Under the pieces are notes generated by a model. It saw nothing but the letters and a program-made list of their open reading frames with translations. It had not been told where the DNA came from and did no database searches. A DNA stretch of 64,000 nucleotides from contig NZ_FTMD01000004.1 in NCBI RefSeq assembly GCF_900156155.1, positions 62,001 through 126,000 of the forward strand. The letters run 5' to 3'. This document shows, piece after piece, positions 48,877-58,906 of the stretch (positions are counted from its first letter, which is position 1; every line of letters starts with the position of its first letter). The DNA comes from Aromatoleum tolulyticum (GTDB lineage Bacteria > Pseudomonadota > Gammaproteobacteria > Burkholderiales > Rhodocyclaceae). Position numbers and translations under genes: made by a program.

Positions 48877-50934
48877 ATGCCCAATCCCCTGCTCGATTTC
48901 ACCAGCCTGCCGCGCTTCGACGAGATCCGCCCGGAACATGTCGCGCCCGCGATCCGCCAGCTCATCGACGAGGAGCGCGCGCTGATCACCGCCCTCGTCG
49001 CCGATACCGCGCCGCCCACATGGGCCAACTTCGTCACGCCGCTCACCGAGGAAGGCGAACGCCTCGGGCGCGCGTGGGGCGTGGTCGGCCATCTGCACAG
49101 CGTGATGGACGTGCCCGAATGGCGCGAGGCATACAACGCCCTGCTGCCGGAGGTGTCGAGCTTCTACGCCGAGGTCGGCCAGAACCTCGAACTGTTCGAG
49201 AAGTACCGCCAGCTTTTCAACAGCGCCGAGTACGATCAGCTGCCGCCGGTGCGCCGGCGCATCATCGACCACGAGCTGCGCGACTTCCGCCTGTCCGGCG
49301 CGGAACTGCCGGACGCCGACAAGCCGCGCTTCAAGGCGATCCAGGAGGAGATGTCGGCGCTCGCGGCGAAGTTCTCCGAGAACCTGCTCGACGCGACCAA
49401 CGCGCACGCCGAGTGGATCACCGACGAGGCCGAACTCGCCGGCCTGCCCGCGGACGCGATCGACGCCGCGCGCGCTGCCGCGGAGCGCGAGGGCAAGCCG
49501 GGCTGGAAATTCACGCTGCAGATGCCTTCCTACCTGCCGGTGATGCAGTACGCCGACAGTCAGGCGCTGCGCGCGCGCATGTACCGCGCCTACGCGACGC
49601 GCGCGTCCGAGCAGGGCAAGGCGGAGCTGGATAACGGCCCGCTGATCGGCCGCATCCTTGCGCTGCGTGCCGAGGAGGCGAAGATGCTGGGCTACGGCAG
49701 CTACGCCGAGGTGTCTCTGGTCGCGAAGATGGCGGAATCGCCCGCGCAGGTGCTCGGCTTCCTGCGCGAGCTCGCGGCGAAGGCGAAGCCCTTCGCGGAG
49801 CAGGATCTCGCCGCGCTGAAGGAATTCGCGCGTGCGGAACTGGGTCTCGATCCCCTGCAGCCGTGGGACATCGCCTATGCGTCGGAGAAGCTGCGTCAGG
49901 CACGCTACGCGTTTTCCGAGCAGGAGGTGAAGCAGTACTTCCCCGAGCCGAAGGTGCTCGAAGGCCTGTTCGGGGTGATCAGGAGCCTGTACGGCGTCGA
50001 TATCGTCGCCGAGGAGGCGCCCAAGTGGGACCCCAGCGCGCATTTCTTCCGCATTGAGAAGGCGGGCGAGACGGTCGGCCACTTCTACCTCGACCTGCAC
50101 GCGCGCGAGACGAAACGCGGCGGGGCATGGATGGATTCGGCGCGCAGCCGCTACTCGAACATGCGCGGCGTGCAGACGCCGGTCGCGTACCTGGTGTGCA
50201 ACTTTCCCGGCCCGGTGGGCGGCAAGCCGGCGACGTTTACCCACGACGACGTGCTGACGCTGTTCCACGAATGCGGCCACGGCCTGCACCACCTGCTGAC
50301 GCGCGTCGATGACCTGGCGGTGTCGGGGATCCACGGCGTCGAGTGGGATGCGGTCGAGCTGCCGAGCCAGTTCATGGAGAACTTCTGCTGGGAGTGGGAC
50401 GTGCTCTCCGGCATGACGGCCCACGTCGACACCGGTGCGCCGCTGCCGCGCGAGCTTTTCGACAAGATGATTGCGGCGAAGAACTTCCAGGGCGGCATGC
50501 AGATGGTGCGCCAGCTGGAATTTTCGATGTTCGACCTGCGCCTGCACAGCGAACTCGACGCGTCCGCAGGCCCCGTGCCGGTCGAGCAGGTGATGGCGCT
50601 GCTCGACGAGGTGCGCCGCGAAGTCGCGGTGATGTTCCCGCCCGCCTGGCACCGCTTCCCGCACAGCTTCTCGCACATCTTCGCGGGCGGCTATGCGGCG
50701 GGCTACTACAGCTACAAGTGGGCGGAGGTGTTGTCGGCCGACGCGTTCGCAGCCTTCGAGGAGGCAGGGGCCGGCAAGGGCACGCTGCTCGATCGCGACA
50801 CGGGTGAGCGCTTCTGGCGCGAGATCCTCGCCGTGGGCGGCAGCCGCCCGGCGCTGGATTCCTTCAAGGCCTTCCGCGGACGCGAACCGCGCGTCGACGC
50901 GCTGCTGCGCCACAACGGCATGGTGGAGGCGTAA
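48877..50934 (+). CDS. prlC: Oligopeptidase A (M3 metallopeptidase)
   Basis: A cytoplasmic zinc peptidase that degrades oligopeptides such as cleaved signal peptides. 685 residues: long helical N-terminal lobe (LLDFTSLPRFDEIRPEHVAPAI) and the catalytic lobe with HECGHGLHH (HExxH-type zinc site) preceded by FTHDDVLTLF. Downstream it has GVEWDAVELPSQFMENF, and HIFAGGYAAGYYSYKWAEVLSADAF near the C terminus. The start at 48877 is preferred to an in-frame upstream start because the family N terminus is MxNPLL. Confidence 0.95.
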   Translation: MPNPLLDFTSLPRFDEIRPEHVAPAIRQLIDEERALITALVADTAPPTWANFVTPLTEEGERLGRAWGVVGHLHSVMDVPEWREAYNALLPEVSSFYAEVGQNLELFEKYRQLFNSAEYDQLPPVRRRIIDHELRDFRLSGAELPDADKPRFKAIQEEMSALAAKFSENLLDATNAHAEWITDEAELAGLPADAIDAARAAAEREGKPGWKFTLQMPSYLPVMQYADSQALRARMYRAYATRASEQGKAELDNGPLIGRILALRAEEAKMLGYGSYAEVSLVAKMAESPAQVLGFLRELAAKAKPFAEQDLAALKEFARAELGLDPLQPWDIAYASEKLRQARYAFSEQEVKQYFPEPKVLEGLFGVIRSLYGVDIVAEEAPKWDPSAHFFRIEKAGETVGHFYLDLHARETKRGGAWMDSARSRYSNMRGVQTPVAYLVCNFPGPVGGKPATFTHDDVLTLFHECGHGLHHLLTRVDDLAVSGIHGVEWDAVELPSQFMENFCWEWDVLSGMTAHVDTGAPLPRELFDKMIAAKNFQGGMQMVRQLEFSMFDLRLHSELDASAGPVPVEQVMALLDEVRREVAVMFPPAWHRFPHSFSHIFAGGYAAGYYSYKWAEVLSADAFAAFEEAGAGKGTLLDRDTGERFWREILAVGGSRPALDSFKAFRGREPRVDALLRHNGMVEA

Positions 50935-50979
50935 CGGCGCGCCAAGGCCGCTGCCCTGCAGCGCTGCCGCTCCCGCGGG

Positions 50980-51174
50980 TCACTGCAGCGCGGCGTGCCC
51001 CTGGAACACGCGTTCCTGCACATGGACCGGGACGCCGCGCTCGGTCATGTTCATTTGCGCGTTCGCCCGGTCGCCGCCGCGGGCGAGATACTGGATGATC
51101 GTTTCCACGTACTGGCGCATCACCCAGTCGATGCGCTGCTCCAATCCGGGATTTTCCACGATCGTGATCTCCAT
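50980..51174 (-). CDS. Small hypothetical protein
   Basis: 64 residues from the ATG at 51174: a short beta/helix segment (MEITIVENPGLEQRIDWVMRQYVETIIQYL) and a polar tail ending VHVQERVFQGHAALQ. Not recognised. An upstream in-frame ATG at 51285 with a GGGAA site would give 101 residues, so the start is uncertain. It has no same-strand partner within 280 bp. The spacer upstream of the sugar nucleotidyltransferase 3' end (51286-51455) holds GC-rich inverted sequence but nothing I can name. Confidence 0.5.
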   Translation of the reverse strand: MEITIVENPGLEQRIDWVMRQYVETIIQYLARGGDRANAQMNMTERGVPVHVQERVFQGHAALQ

Positions 51175-51455
51175 GCGGGACGCCGGACTGTTCAAGGACT
51201 GAAGATCGGCCCCTCTGAAAAGTTCGAAGCATGATTCGCGCCATTCACGCAAACAACGCGTATATACAAAGACATACACAGGCATGCGGCAGTTCCCGCC
51301 GCGAACATGAAACAAGCTGTAAAGCGGGCCGACACGCGCCATCGCAGGCGCCGAGCGGGTTTTCCCCGCGAGCGCCCCACCGGAGCGGAGCGACAACGCC
51401 CCCGCCTGCGGGGCGCTGCCCGACGGCGTCCCCCGGGAACGGGTGCGCGCGCCCT

Positions 51456-52559
51456 TCAGCCGCGGGCGTCCCCCCAGCGCAGCTCCGTGCGGTCGTCGCC
51501 GACGTAGAGCGTGTCGCCGGAACGGTCGACGCAGTATTGCGGCGAGAGGATCTTCTCGCTGAAGCGTTGCCCCTCGCCGACCCGCGTGTATTCGAACAGG
51601 ATGCTGCGCTCGACCCGTGCCCCGGCGCGCAGATGGCTGCCGTGGCCGATCCAGGTCGGGCCGATGACCGATACGCCCGGGTCGATGCGTACGCCGGAGC
51701 CGATATAGACGGGGCCGACGATCTGCACGCTGTCCCACTCGATCGAGGTGTTGAGGCCCACCCACACGCCGGGACGGACCTCGGTGCCGGGCATGTCCAT
51801 CTGCGCGATCTCGCCGCGCAGCACGCGCTGCAACACGGCCCAGTAGTCGGTGAGGCGGCCGATGTCGATCCAGTTGAAGAAGCGGGTCTGGGCGTAGAAG
51901 GGACGCTCCTCGGCGACGAGCAGCGGAAAGAGCTCGCTGCCGATGTCGAACTCGCGCCCGGGCGGGATCAGGTCGATGACTTCCGGCTCGAAAATGTAGA
52001 TGCCGGTGCTCGCGAGCGTGGATATGGATACCGCGGGCTTGGGTTTTTCCTGGAAGGACTTCACGCGGCCGTCGGCATCGGTGACGACGACGCCGTAGTT
52101 CTGAACCTGCTCGCGCGGCACTTCGAGCGTGACGACGCTCGCGAGCGCCTTCTTGTGGCGGTGCTCGTCGAGCGCGGCGCGGATGTCGAGGTCGATCAGC
52201 GCGTCGCCGCAGATCACCAGCGTGGTCTCGTCGAAGAAGCCGCCGAAGTCCTGGATGCGGCGCATGCCGCCGGCCGAGCCGAGCGCCTTGGGGACGATCT
52301 CGCCGTGGTCGCGCACGCCTTCGTAGGAGTAACCGATCTCGACGCCCCAGCGGTGGCCGTCGCGGAAGTAGTCCTCGATCTTGTGATGGTTGAAGGCGAC
52401 GTTGATCATGATCTCGTTCACGCCGAAGCGCGCGAGATGTTCGATCAGGTATTCCAGCACCGGTCTGCCGAGGATCGGCACCATCGGTTTGGGCACGTTC
52501 TTTGTCAGCGGACGTACCCGCGTGCCCTGCCCCGCGGCCAGAATCATTGCTTTCGCCAT
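51456..52559 (-). CDS. Sugar-1-phosphate nucleotidyltransferase
   Basis: An NDP-sugar pyrophosphorylase of 367 residues. Nucleotidyltransferase signature LAAGQGTRVRPLT near residue 8 with KPMVPILGRPV, and the metal/sugar region CGDALIDLD. The C-terminal ~110 residues form left-handed beta-helix repeats (VWVGLNTSIEWDSVQIVGPVYIGSGVRIDPGVSVIGPTWIGHGSHL). This layout fits mannose-1-phosphate guanylyltransferase-like or glucose-1-phosphate-type enzymes; the substrate is not certain. It is the most downstream gene of the exopolysaccharide locus, 84 bp after ugd. Confidence 0.88.
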   Translation of the reverse strand: MAKAMILAAGQGTRVRPLTKNVPKPMVPILGRPVLEYLIEHLARFGVNEIMINVAFNHHKIEDYFRDGHRWGVEIGYSYEGVRDHGEIVPKALGSAGGMRRIQDFGGFFDETTLVICGDALIDLDIRAALDEHRHKKALASVVTLEVPREQVQNYGVVVTDADGRVKSFQEKPKPAVSISTLASTGIYIFEPEVIDLIPPGREFDIGSELFPLLVAEERPFYAQTRFFNWIDIGRLTDYWAVLQRVLRGEIAQMDMPGTEVRPGVWVGLNTSIEWDSVQIVGPVYIGSGVRIDPGVSVIGPTWIGHGSHLRAGARVERSILFEYTRVGEGQRFSEKILSPQYCVDRSGDTLYVGDDRTELRWGDARG

Positions 52560-52581
52560 AGCGACACCTCTCTCATGGATG

Positions 52582-52626
52582 AAAAGGGGCCCCCGCCGCG
52601 CGGCGCACGGCCGCGCGGTGGCGGGG
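52582..52626 (-). terminator. GC-rich hairpin after ugd
   Basis: Arms CCCCGCC (52591-52597) and GGCGGGG (52620-52626) enclose a second stem GCGCGGC/GCCGCGC. Read on the minus strand the stem is followed by CCCCTTTTC, a short T tract. Termination may be partial, since the nucleotidyltransferase gene lies just downstream. Confidence 0.55.
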
Positions 52627-52643
52627 ATTGATACGGGAACGGC

Positions 52644-53966
52644 TCAGGCGCGCCCGATGCCGAAGTACTCGATGCCTTCGTCGCGCATGCGCGCCGGCTC
52701 ATACATGTTGCGACCGTCGAAGATCACCGGCTGGCGCAGGCGGCTGCGGATCGCTGCGAAGTCGGGGCTGCGGAATTCCTTCCATTCGGTGACGATCACC
52801 AGCGCGTCGGCGCCTTCGAGCGCGCTCTTCGGCCGGCCGGCGTAGGCGAGGCGCGGCTCGTCGCCGAAGATCCTTTCGGCTTCGCGCATCGCCACGGGGT
52901 CGTAGGCGGTGACGCGCGCGCCGCGGCGGAAGAGTTCCTCGATCAGCACGCGGCTGGGGGCGTCGCGCATGTCGTCGGTGTCGGGCTTGAACGCGAGGCC
53001 CCACAGCGCGAAGCGGCGGCCGGAGAGGTCCTCGCCGAAGCGGCGCACGATCTTGTCGACCAGCACGTGCTTCTGCGCGTCGTTGGCGGCCTCGACGGCC
53101 GACAGGACCTTGAGCGCCATGTCGTGCTCGGATGCGGTGCGGATCAGTGCCTTGACGTCCTTGGGGAAGCACGAGCCGCCGTAGCCGCAACCGGCGTACA
53201 GGAAGTGCCAGCCGATGCGCGGGTCGGAGCCGATGCCCTGGCGCACGAGCTCGATGTCGGCGCCGAGCGTCTCGGCGAGGTTCGCCAGTTCGTTCATGAA
53301 GCTGATGCGCGTCGCGAGCATCGCGTTGGCGGCGTACTTGGTCAGTTCGGCCGAGCGTACGTCCATGATCACGAGCTTCTCGTGCTGGCGCTGGAACGGC
53401 GCGTAGAGCCGGCGCATCAGCCCGATCGCGCGCTCGTCGTCGGCGCCGACGACGACGCGGTCGGGGCGCATGAAGTCGTCCACCGCGGCGCCTTCCTTGA
53501 GGAACTCGGGGTTGGAGACGACCGAGAACGGCAGTTCGACGCCGCGCGCGGCGAGTTCGCCGGCGATCGCGGCGCGCACCTTGTCGCCGGTGCCGACCGG
53601 GACCGTGGACTTGTCGACGATCACGCGATAGCCGTCCATGTGGCGGCCGATGGTGCGTGCGGCGGCGAGCACGTACTGCAGGTCGGCCGAGCCGTCCTCG
53701 TCGGGCGGGGTGCCGACGGCGATGAACTGGATCTCTCCGTGGCGCGCGGCGCGCTCGGCGTCGGTGGTGAAGGCGAGGCGCCCGGCCTCGACGTTGCGCC
53801 GCACGATCTCGAGCAAACCGGGTTCGTGGATCGGAATGCCGCCCTGCTCGAGGATGCGGATCTTGGCGGCGTCGACGTCCAGGCACAGCACTTCGTTGCC
53901 CACGTCGGCGAGGCAGGCGCCGGAGACGAGGCCGACGTAGCCGGTGCCGATGACGGTCAGTTTCAT
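52644..53966 (-). CDS. ugd: UDP-glucose 6-dehydrogenase
   Basis: Oxidises UDP-glucose to UDP-glucuronate, the acidic sugar donor for exopolysaccharides. 440 residues: NAD-binding [10 protein letters not shown] at the N terminus, [19 protein letters not shown], the catalytic cysteine in [15 protein letters not shown] and the C-terminal UDP-binding domain ([18 protein letters not shown]). The ATG at 53966 directly precedes the Rossmann strand. Its presence implies a uronic-acid-containing polymer from this locus. Confidence 0.95.
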   Translation of the reverse strand: MKLTVIGTGYVGLVSGACLADVGNEVLCLDVDAAKIRILEQGGIPIHEPGLLEIVRRNVEAGRLAFTTDAERAARHGEIQFIAVGTPPDEDGSADLQYVLAAARTIGRHMDGYRVIVDKSTVPVGTGDKVRAAIAGELAARGVELPFSVVSNPEFLKEGAAVDDFMRPDRVVVGADDERAIGLMRRLYAPFQRQHEKLVIMDVRSAELTKYAANAMLATRISFMNELANLAETLGADIELVRQGIGSDPRIGWHFLYAGCGYGGSCFPKDVKALIRTASEHDMALKVLSAVEAANDAQKHVLVDKIVRRFGEDLSGRRFALWGLAFKPDTDDMRDAPSRVLIEELFRRGARVTAYDPVAMREAERIFGDEPRLAYAGRPKSALEGADALVIVTEWKEFRSPDFAAIRSRLRQPVIFDGRNMYEPARMRDEGIEYFGIGRA

Positions 53967-54024
53967 TGGGGCTCTCCCCTCTCTATCGATTTGATTGTTT
54001 GGATGGTCGTGCGATGGGCGGGGT

Positions 54025-54843
54025 TCAACGCCACAGGTCCCACGGGAAGGCGTCGAGCAGCGGCCGCGCATTGAAATCGAATGCCGGCATGCCGCCCATC
54101 TCCAGCGCCTGCGGGATGGAGGTCGCGTATTCGAAGTCGGTGCGCCCGGTGCCGTAGTAGTAGTCGCGGTACTTGAACAGGTTCTCGGTTTCGCTGAGTC
54201 GGACATAGCGCGCCGGGAGGCCGAAGGCCTCGGCGATGACGAGGCCGTGCAGCGAACTGGCGAGCACCAGGCGCGCCTTGAGGATCTCGGCGACCACGGT
54301 GTTCCAGCCGGCGAGCGGCGACACGACGTCGGATTTGCCGGCGACGAGCCTGAGGTCGTGCAGGTTGGGGACGAAGACGTGCGCCTTCTCGGCGGTCGGG
54401 CGGAAGCGCCCGCCGAAGAGGTGCGGCACGAGCAGGGCCGGGTCGCCATACACCATCGGGACGCGGTGCCCGCGGCTGCGCAGGAACTCCTCGGTGAGCG
54501 GGCCGCGTACCGCGCGGATGTCGAGCCGCTGCGCGGTGAAGGCGGACTCGGGCACCTTGCCGTTGACGCCCGATCCCCATACGACGTCGTCGTGCGCCGC
54601 GAAATGCAGGATGGAGCCGATCGCGAGCAGGCGTGCGGACTGCTCGACCTGGTCGTCGAGCGTCAGGCCGCGCAGGCCGAGCACCCGCGCGACGACGACG
54701 TGCGACAAGTGGTCGCCGAAATTCACGCTGCCATTCGCGGGCCGCCAGTGGAACAGCGAGACGTGGCGGTACGGAAGCGGCGCGGCGATGGGGGGCTGCG
54801 GCCTGGGAGCAGCTTCGAAGAGGGTTCTGATTCGCTTGAGCAT
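54025..54843 (-). CDS. Polysaccharide pyruvyl transferase family protein
   Basis: 272 residues. Family features include [16 protein letters not shown] near the N terminus, the [31 protein letters not shown] block and [21 protein letters not shown]. Members such as ExoV, GumL and CsaB transfer pyruvate from phosphoenolpyruvate to a sugar as a ketal. The ugd gene lies 58 bp downstream on the same strand, and the flippase is upstream. Target sugar unknown. Confidence 0.88.
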   Translation of the reverse strand: MLKRIRTLFEAAPRPQPPIAAPLPYRHVSLFHWRPANGSVNFGDHLSHVVVARVLGLRGLTLDDQVEQSARLLAIGSILHFAAHDDVVWGSGVNGKVPESAFTAQRLDIRAVRGPLTEEFLRSRGHRVPMVYGDPALLVPHLFGGRFRPTAEKAHVFVPNLHDLRLVAGKSDVVSPLAGWNTVVAEILKARLVLASSLHGLVIAEAFGLPARYVRLSETENLFKYRDYYYGTGRTDFEYATSIPQALEMGGMPAFDFNARPLLDAFPWDLWR

Positions 54844-54897
54844 CGTTTCGGTCGAGTGGATTCAAGTCCGGGGAAAAGGGAAGCGCATGAGCGAAGC

Positions 54898-56391
54898 TCA
54901 ACCCGCGCGCAGCAGGCTGCGGCTGCGCAGGATGTCCATGAGGCTGCGGCGGAAGGCCGGCCACAGCGCGGCCAGCAGCAGGAAGGCGGCGAGCATTGCC
55001 GCGGTGCCGAGCGCAAGGCGCGCGACGAGCGAGTTCCCCCATTGCAGCGCTGCCGCAGCGGAGGCCAGGCCGCACAGGCCGTAGGCGAACATCACGCGCA
55101 GGCCGTTGCGCCCCATCGCGCCGACCGGCGCGCCCGAATCGCGCAACCAGGCGAGGCCGCCGAGCCACCCGAGCGCGACGCCGGACGCATAGGCGGTCGC
55201 GACGCCCTGCGTGCCCCACTGCGCGCCGAAGACGATGGCGGCGATCAGCACCCCGCGCGAGACGAGCGTGAAGCGCAGGTTCGAAGCGGTGAGCCCCTTC
55301 GACAGGAAGACCCAGTAGCTCGCCTGCGACGCGACCTGGAAGGCGCCGCCCACTGCGAGGATCTGGAAGATCGGTACGGCGGGCGCCCACTGCGGGCCGA
55401 GCACGAGCACGATCAGGGGCTCGGCCTGGGCACAGGCGAAGGCGAAGATCGCGACCGTGACGTGCAGCATCACGGACTGCCCGTGCAGCAGGAAGCGGCC
55501 GTAGCGCGCGGGGTCGTCGTTCAGACGCGACAGCACCGGCAGCGCGATCGCGGTCGCGGGGGCGTTGATCTGGTTGAGCGGCAGCATCAGCAGCTGGCAG
55601 GCGCGGTTGTACAGGCCCAGCAACTCGGCACCGAAGCGCTGGCCGATGATCAGCGCGTCGATGTTGCGGCTGAGGTAGACGACCAGCTGCGTGCTCATCA
55701 GGTTGCCACCATAGCGCAGGAAGTGGCCCATGGCGGCGTCGCGTCGCGGCAGCCCCGGCCGCCAGCCGGTCGTCGCGACGAGCACGAGCAGCGTCGCGAA
55801 GCCTTGGGCGAGCTGCTGGGCGACGAGCGCCCAGTGGCCGTGACCGCGCAGCGCGAGGATCACGCCGGCGGCCAGCCCGATCGCCTGCCCGCCCACGTCG
55901 GCGACGGCGAGCCAGCCGAAGCGCATGTCGCGGTTGAGCTGGGCGCGATATTGCGTCGCCAGCCCGTTGATGAGGAAGGTCGGCGCGAGCGCCTGCGCGA
56001 TCGGCTGCAGCGCCGGCTGCGCGTAGAACGCGGCGATGGCCGGTGCGGCGGCGAACACGGCGAGCGCGAGGAGCAGGCCGATGCCGGCATTGATCCAGAA
56101 GAGATTGCTGCGCTGCCGCGGCGACACCTCGCGCGCCTGCACCGCCGCCGACGAGAGGCCGAAATCGCGCAGCACTTCGCCCACGCCGACGATCGCGGCG
56201 ACCATCGCGAGCAGGCCGTAGTCGCCCGGCGACAGCAGACGCGCGAGCACGATGATGCCGCCGAACTGCAGCAGGATCTTGCACGCCTGCCCGCCCATGG
56301 TGAGGAGCGCACCGCGCGCGGCGACCTGCCCCAGGCGCGGCGCGACAGCGGCCGATGCGGGCGCCGCCACGGAAACGTTGTCGGCGCTCAT
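54898..56391 (-). CDS. Polysaccharide flippase (Wzx-like, MOP superfamily)
   Basis: 497 residues with about 12-14 hydrophobic segments and the Wzx/MATE-type layout (GALLTMGGQACKILLQFGGIIVLARLLSPGDYGLLAM at the N terminus). It would move lipid-linked repeat units across the inner membrane. The start codon directly abuts the stop of the upstream glycosyltransferase (TGA-ATG, zero spacing). A Wzx-type flippase implies a Wzy polymerase elsewhere, outside this window. Confidence 0.9.
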   Translation of the reverse strand: MSADNVSVAAPASAAVAPRLGQVAARGALLTMGGQACKILLQFGGIIVLARLLSPGDYGLLAMVAAIVGVGEVLRDFGLSSAAVQAREVSPRQRSNLFWINAGIGLLLALAVFAAAPAIAAFYAQPALQPIAQALAPTFLINGLATQYRAQLNRDMRFGWLAVADVGGQAIGLAAGVILALRGHGHWALVAQQLAQGFATLLVLVATTGWRPGLPRRDAAMGHFLRYGGNLMSTQLVVYLSRNIDALIIGQRFGAELLGLYNRACQLLMLPLNQINAPATAIALPVLSRLNDDPARYGRFLLHGQSVMLHVTVAIFAFACAQAEPLIVLVLGPQWAPAVPIFQILAVGGAFQVASQASYWVFLSKGLTASNLRFTLVSRGVLIAAIVFGAQWGTQGVATAYASGVALGWLGGLAWLRDSGAPVGAMGRNGLRVMFAYGLCGLASAAAALQWGNSLVARLALGTAAMLAAFLLLAALWPAFRRSLMDILRSRSLLRAG

Positions 56392-57429
56392 TCAGGCCTC
56401 GACCGCCTCGCCGCGGATGGCGGCGAGGTAGGCGCGGTAGTGGCGGTCGCCGGCGTCGGCCCACTCACGCCGGGAAAAGTCGGGCATCTGGGTGCGCGGC
56501 ACGTTCCTGACCTGCCACAACGCACCGAGCAGGACGTCGCCGTCGAGCTCGCCGTCGTACATGTACACCCAGCCTGGGCCGACCTCCTCCGCAAGCGCCT
56601 CGTTGGCCTCGTTGCGCGGCACCAGCACCGGGCGGTTGAGCGACAGCGCGAGCAGCAGCGAACCCGAGTTGAGCATGCGGCGGAAGGGCAGCACGACGAG
56701 TTCGGCCTGGCCGATCTCGGCCGCGAGCGTGGCGTCGTCCACGTAGCTCAGCAAGGCGCCGACGCGCGGGTCGGCATTGCAGGCGTCGATGATGCGGCGA
56801 CGCAGGTCCTCGGTCGAGGCATGGCCGACGATGCGCAGTGCGGCTTCGGGCGCGAGCTCGGGGTCGAGGCCGAGGAAGCCGTCGAGCAGGGCCTCGACGC
56901 CCTTGTAGGGCCGGATCAGGCCGAAGTACAGCAGGCGGCCCGGCACGCTGTCGGGAACGGCGAAGCGCGCGAACCAGTCGCGATAATGGCCGTGCAGGAT
57001 GGTCGCAGTCTGCGGCGGGCGTTCGGCGCTCACGGGGTTGAGGCGGATCCACATGCGCGTGCGCCGGTCGAGGAGCTCCAGCAGGAAGCGCTCGACGCGG
57101 CTCGCGCCCTCGTGCGGCTCGAGGTTGTGCAGCGTGCGCACGACCGGGCGTCGCAACAGGGCGATGCGCGCGATCAGCGCGAGGAACAGCGCGTACTGCA
57201 GCCCCCGGCTGCGCTCGGGCGCGCGCAGCAGGAACTCCGGCCAATGGACGTGCAGCACGTCGTAACGGCCGAACAGCGCGGTGCGCCACGAAAACCAGGA
57301 GACATCGGCGTAGGGCGACACCGCCGCGACGACCTGCTTCACGTAGGGGTTGTCGTCGGTCTGCAGCCGCAGCGACTGCAGCACGCGGAGCGGCGGTTGT
57401 GCGTTGTCGATGGCAAGGCTGGCTCTCAT
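56392..57429 (-). CDS. Glycosyltransferase (GumI-like)
   Basis: 345 residues, a GT-B type fold with an N-terminal segment LQSLRLQTDDNPYVKQVV, the DVLHVHWPEFLLR strand, RTLHNLEPHEGA and the donor-binding domain with LLYFGLIRPYKGVEALLDGF. The C-terminal part has LNSGSLLLALSLNRPVLVPRNEAN. The arrangement resembles GumI, the xanthan beta-mannosyltransferase; this is a family-level resemblance, so the sugar is uncertain. The ATG at 57429 is chosen because the frame upstream overlaps the MBOAT gene. Confidence 0.82.
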   Translation of the reverse strand: MRASLAIDNAQPPLRVLQSLRLQTDDNPYVKQVVAAVSPYADVSWFSWRTALFGRYDVLHVHWPEFLLRAPERSRGLQYALFLALIARIALLRRPVVRTLHNLEPHEGASRVERFLLELLDRRTRMWIRLNPVSAERPPQTATILHGHYRDWFARFAVPDSVPGRLLYFGLIRPYKGVEALLDGFLGLDPELAPEAALRIVGHASTEDLRRRIIDACNADPRVGALLSYVDDATLAAEIGQAELVVLPFRRMLNSGSLLLALSLNRPVLVPRNEANEALAEEVGPGWVYMYDGELDGDVLLGALWQVRNVPRTQMPDFSRREWADAGDRHYRAYLAAIRGEAVEA

Positions 57430-57470
57430 TGACGTCTCCGGATAGGGTCGGCTCGGCCCGGCGGCCGGGC

Positions 57471-58898
57471 TCAGAACTGGAAGTAGATGAACGCGGCCCC
57501 GCCGGAGGAGAAGGCCAGCAGGATGAGCGCGAGGCCGGCGAGCGCCCCGCCCTGCAGCACCACCGGCGCGCGCAGGTAGCCGCGCGCGGCGTGCTCGAAG
57601 AGACGCGGCGACAGGTAGTGCAGCAGCACCGCGGCGAGCAGGGTCGCGAGTCCGACGGCGGTGAACGGCGCCGCCGCAGGCGCAGCGGCCACCGGCTGCA
57701 GCATCGCCGCGACATAGGCGGCGGCGCTGGCGAGGTCCGGCGCGCGGAACAGGATCCGCGACAGCGCGACGATCTGGAAGGTCAGCACGATCGCGACGAG
57801 GCGCGGCGCGAGACCCTGCGGCTCGGCGGGCAGTCCGCGCGCCTCGCGCCGGCCGCGGCGCCAGCGCTCGAAGCACACGCAGCTGCCGTGGATCAGGCCG
57901 TACAGCACGAAATTCCAGCCCGCGCCGTGCCAGCAGCCGATCGCGACGAAGGTGATGTAGAGGTTCGCATACACGTTGCCATGCTTCGAGCCGCCGATAC
58001 CGAAGTACAGGTAGTCGCGGAAGAAGCCCGACATCGAGGTGTGCCAGCGCTGCCAGAAGTTCGACACGCTGGTCGCCCGGTAGGGGCGGTCGAAGTTCGT
58101 CGGCAGCTCGAAGCCGAGGAGCTTGGCGACGCCGCGCGCGATGTCGGTATAGCCGGAGAGGTCCATGTAGAGCTGGAAGCTGAAGGCATACACGGCGACC
58201 AGCAGGAACAGCGGCGAGTAGTCCGCCGGCGACGCGAAGGCGGGATTCACCAGATGCACGGCGAGCACGTCGGCGAAGGCCATCTTCTTCACGAAACCGC
58301 GCAGGATCAGCACCAGCCCCTCCTCCATGCGCTCGCGGCTGTCCGGCAGCGGCTGCTCGAGCTGGGGCAGGAACTGGCGCGCACGCGTGATCGGGCCGGA
58401 CAGCACCGTCGGGAAGAAGGCGACGAAGAGCGCGAAGTCGCGGAAGCTGTCGGTCGGGCGCTCGCGGCCGCGGAAGATGTCCAGCGTGTAGGAGAGGCTC
58501 TGGAAGGTGAAGAAGGAGATCCCGACCGGCAGCAGCAGCTGCAGCACGGGCAGATCCGCCGCGAAGCCGAAGGACGCGGCGAGGCGCGCGGCGCTGTCGA
58601 TGAAGAAGTTCGCGTACTTGAAGCAGGCCAGCACCCCGAGCGAGACGCCGAGCGAGACCGCGAGCCACAACTTCCTGCCGCGTGCGTCGGCGCTGTCGTG
58701 GATCCTGCGCCCGGCGACGAAGTTCACCGCGCTCATCAGCAGCAGCAGGCCGGCATAGCGCCAGTCCCAGCACATGTAGAAGTAGTAGCTGGCGGCGAGC
58801 AGGACGTTCTTGCGCGCGTCGGGGCGATGGAGGAAGTGCCGGTTCAGCGCGAACACGGCACACAGGAACAACAGGAAATGCAGGGACTGGAAGGACAT
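57471..58898 (-). CDS. MBOAT family O-acyltransferase (AlgI-like)
   Basis: 475 residues with many transmembrane helices. MBOAT landmarks include the N-terminal LLLAASYYFYMCWDWRY block, SYTLDIFRGRE, FFPTVLSGPITRA, LYMDLSGYTDIARGVAKLLGF, NFWQRWHTSMSGFFRDYLYF and the catalytic histidine in CWHGAGWNF. Such proteins move acyl (usually acetyl) groups across the membrane for polysaccharide O-acylation, as AlgI does for alginate. It is paired with an SGNH hydrolase 8 bp upstream, the common two-part arrangement. Confidence 0.92.
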   Translation of the reverse strand: MSFQSLHFLLFLCAVFALNRHFLHRPDARKNVLLAASYYFYMCWDWRYAGLLLLMSAVNFVAGRRIHDSADARGRKLWLAVSLGVSLGVLACFKYANFFIDSAARLAASFGFAADLPVLQLLLPVGISFFTFQSLSYTLDIFRGRERPTDSFRDFALFVAFFPTVLSGPITRARQFLPQLEQPLPDSRERMEEGLVLILRGFVKKMAFADVLAVHLVNPAFASPADYSPLFLLVAVYAFSFQLYMDLSGYTDIARGVAKLLGFELPTNFDRPYRATSVSNFWQRWHTSMSGFFRDYLYFGIGGSKHGNVYANLYITFVAIGCWHGAGWNFVLYGLIHGSCVCFERWRRGRREARGLPAEPQGLAPRLVAIVLTFQIVALSRILFRAPDLASAAAYVAAMLQPVAAAPAAAPFTAVGLATLLAAVLLHYLSPRLFEHAARGYLRAPVVLQGGALAGLALILLAFSSGGAAFIYFQF

Positions 58899-58906
58899 CG
58901 CGGGAA

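Noticed and set aside
51192-51380. A 62-codon minus-strand frame with a hydrophobic, Cys-containing middle
   Set aside because: Overlaps the alternative N-terminal region of the small gene at 50980, no ribosome-binding site, and no convincing coding character.
53995-57432. A 1145-codon open frame on the + strand across the EPS genes
   Set aside because: Opposite-strand shadow of the pyruvyl transferase, flippase and glycosyltransferase genes; low-complexity Arg/Glu/Gln composition.
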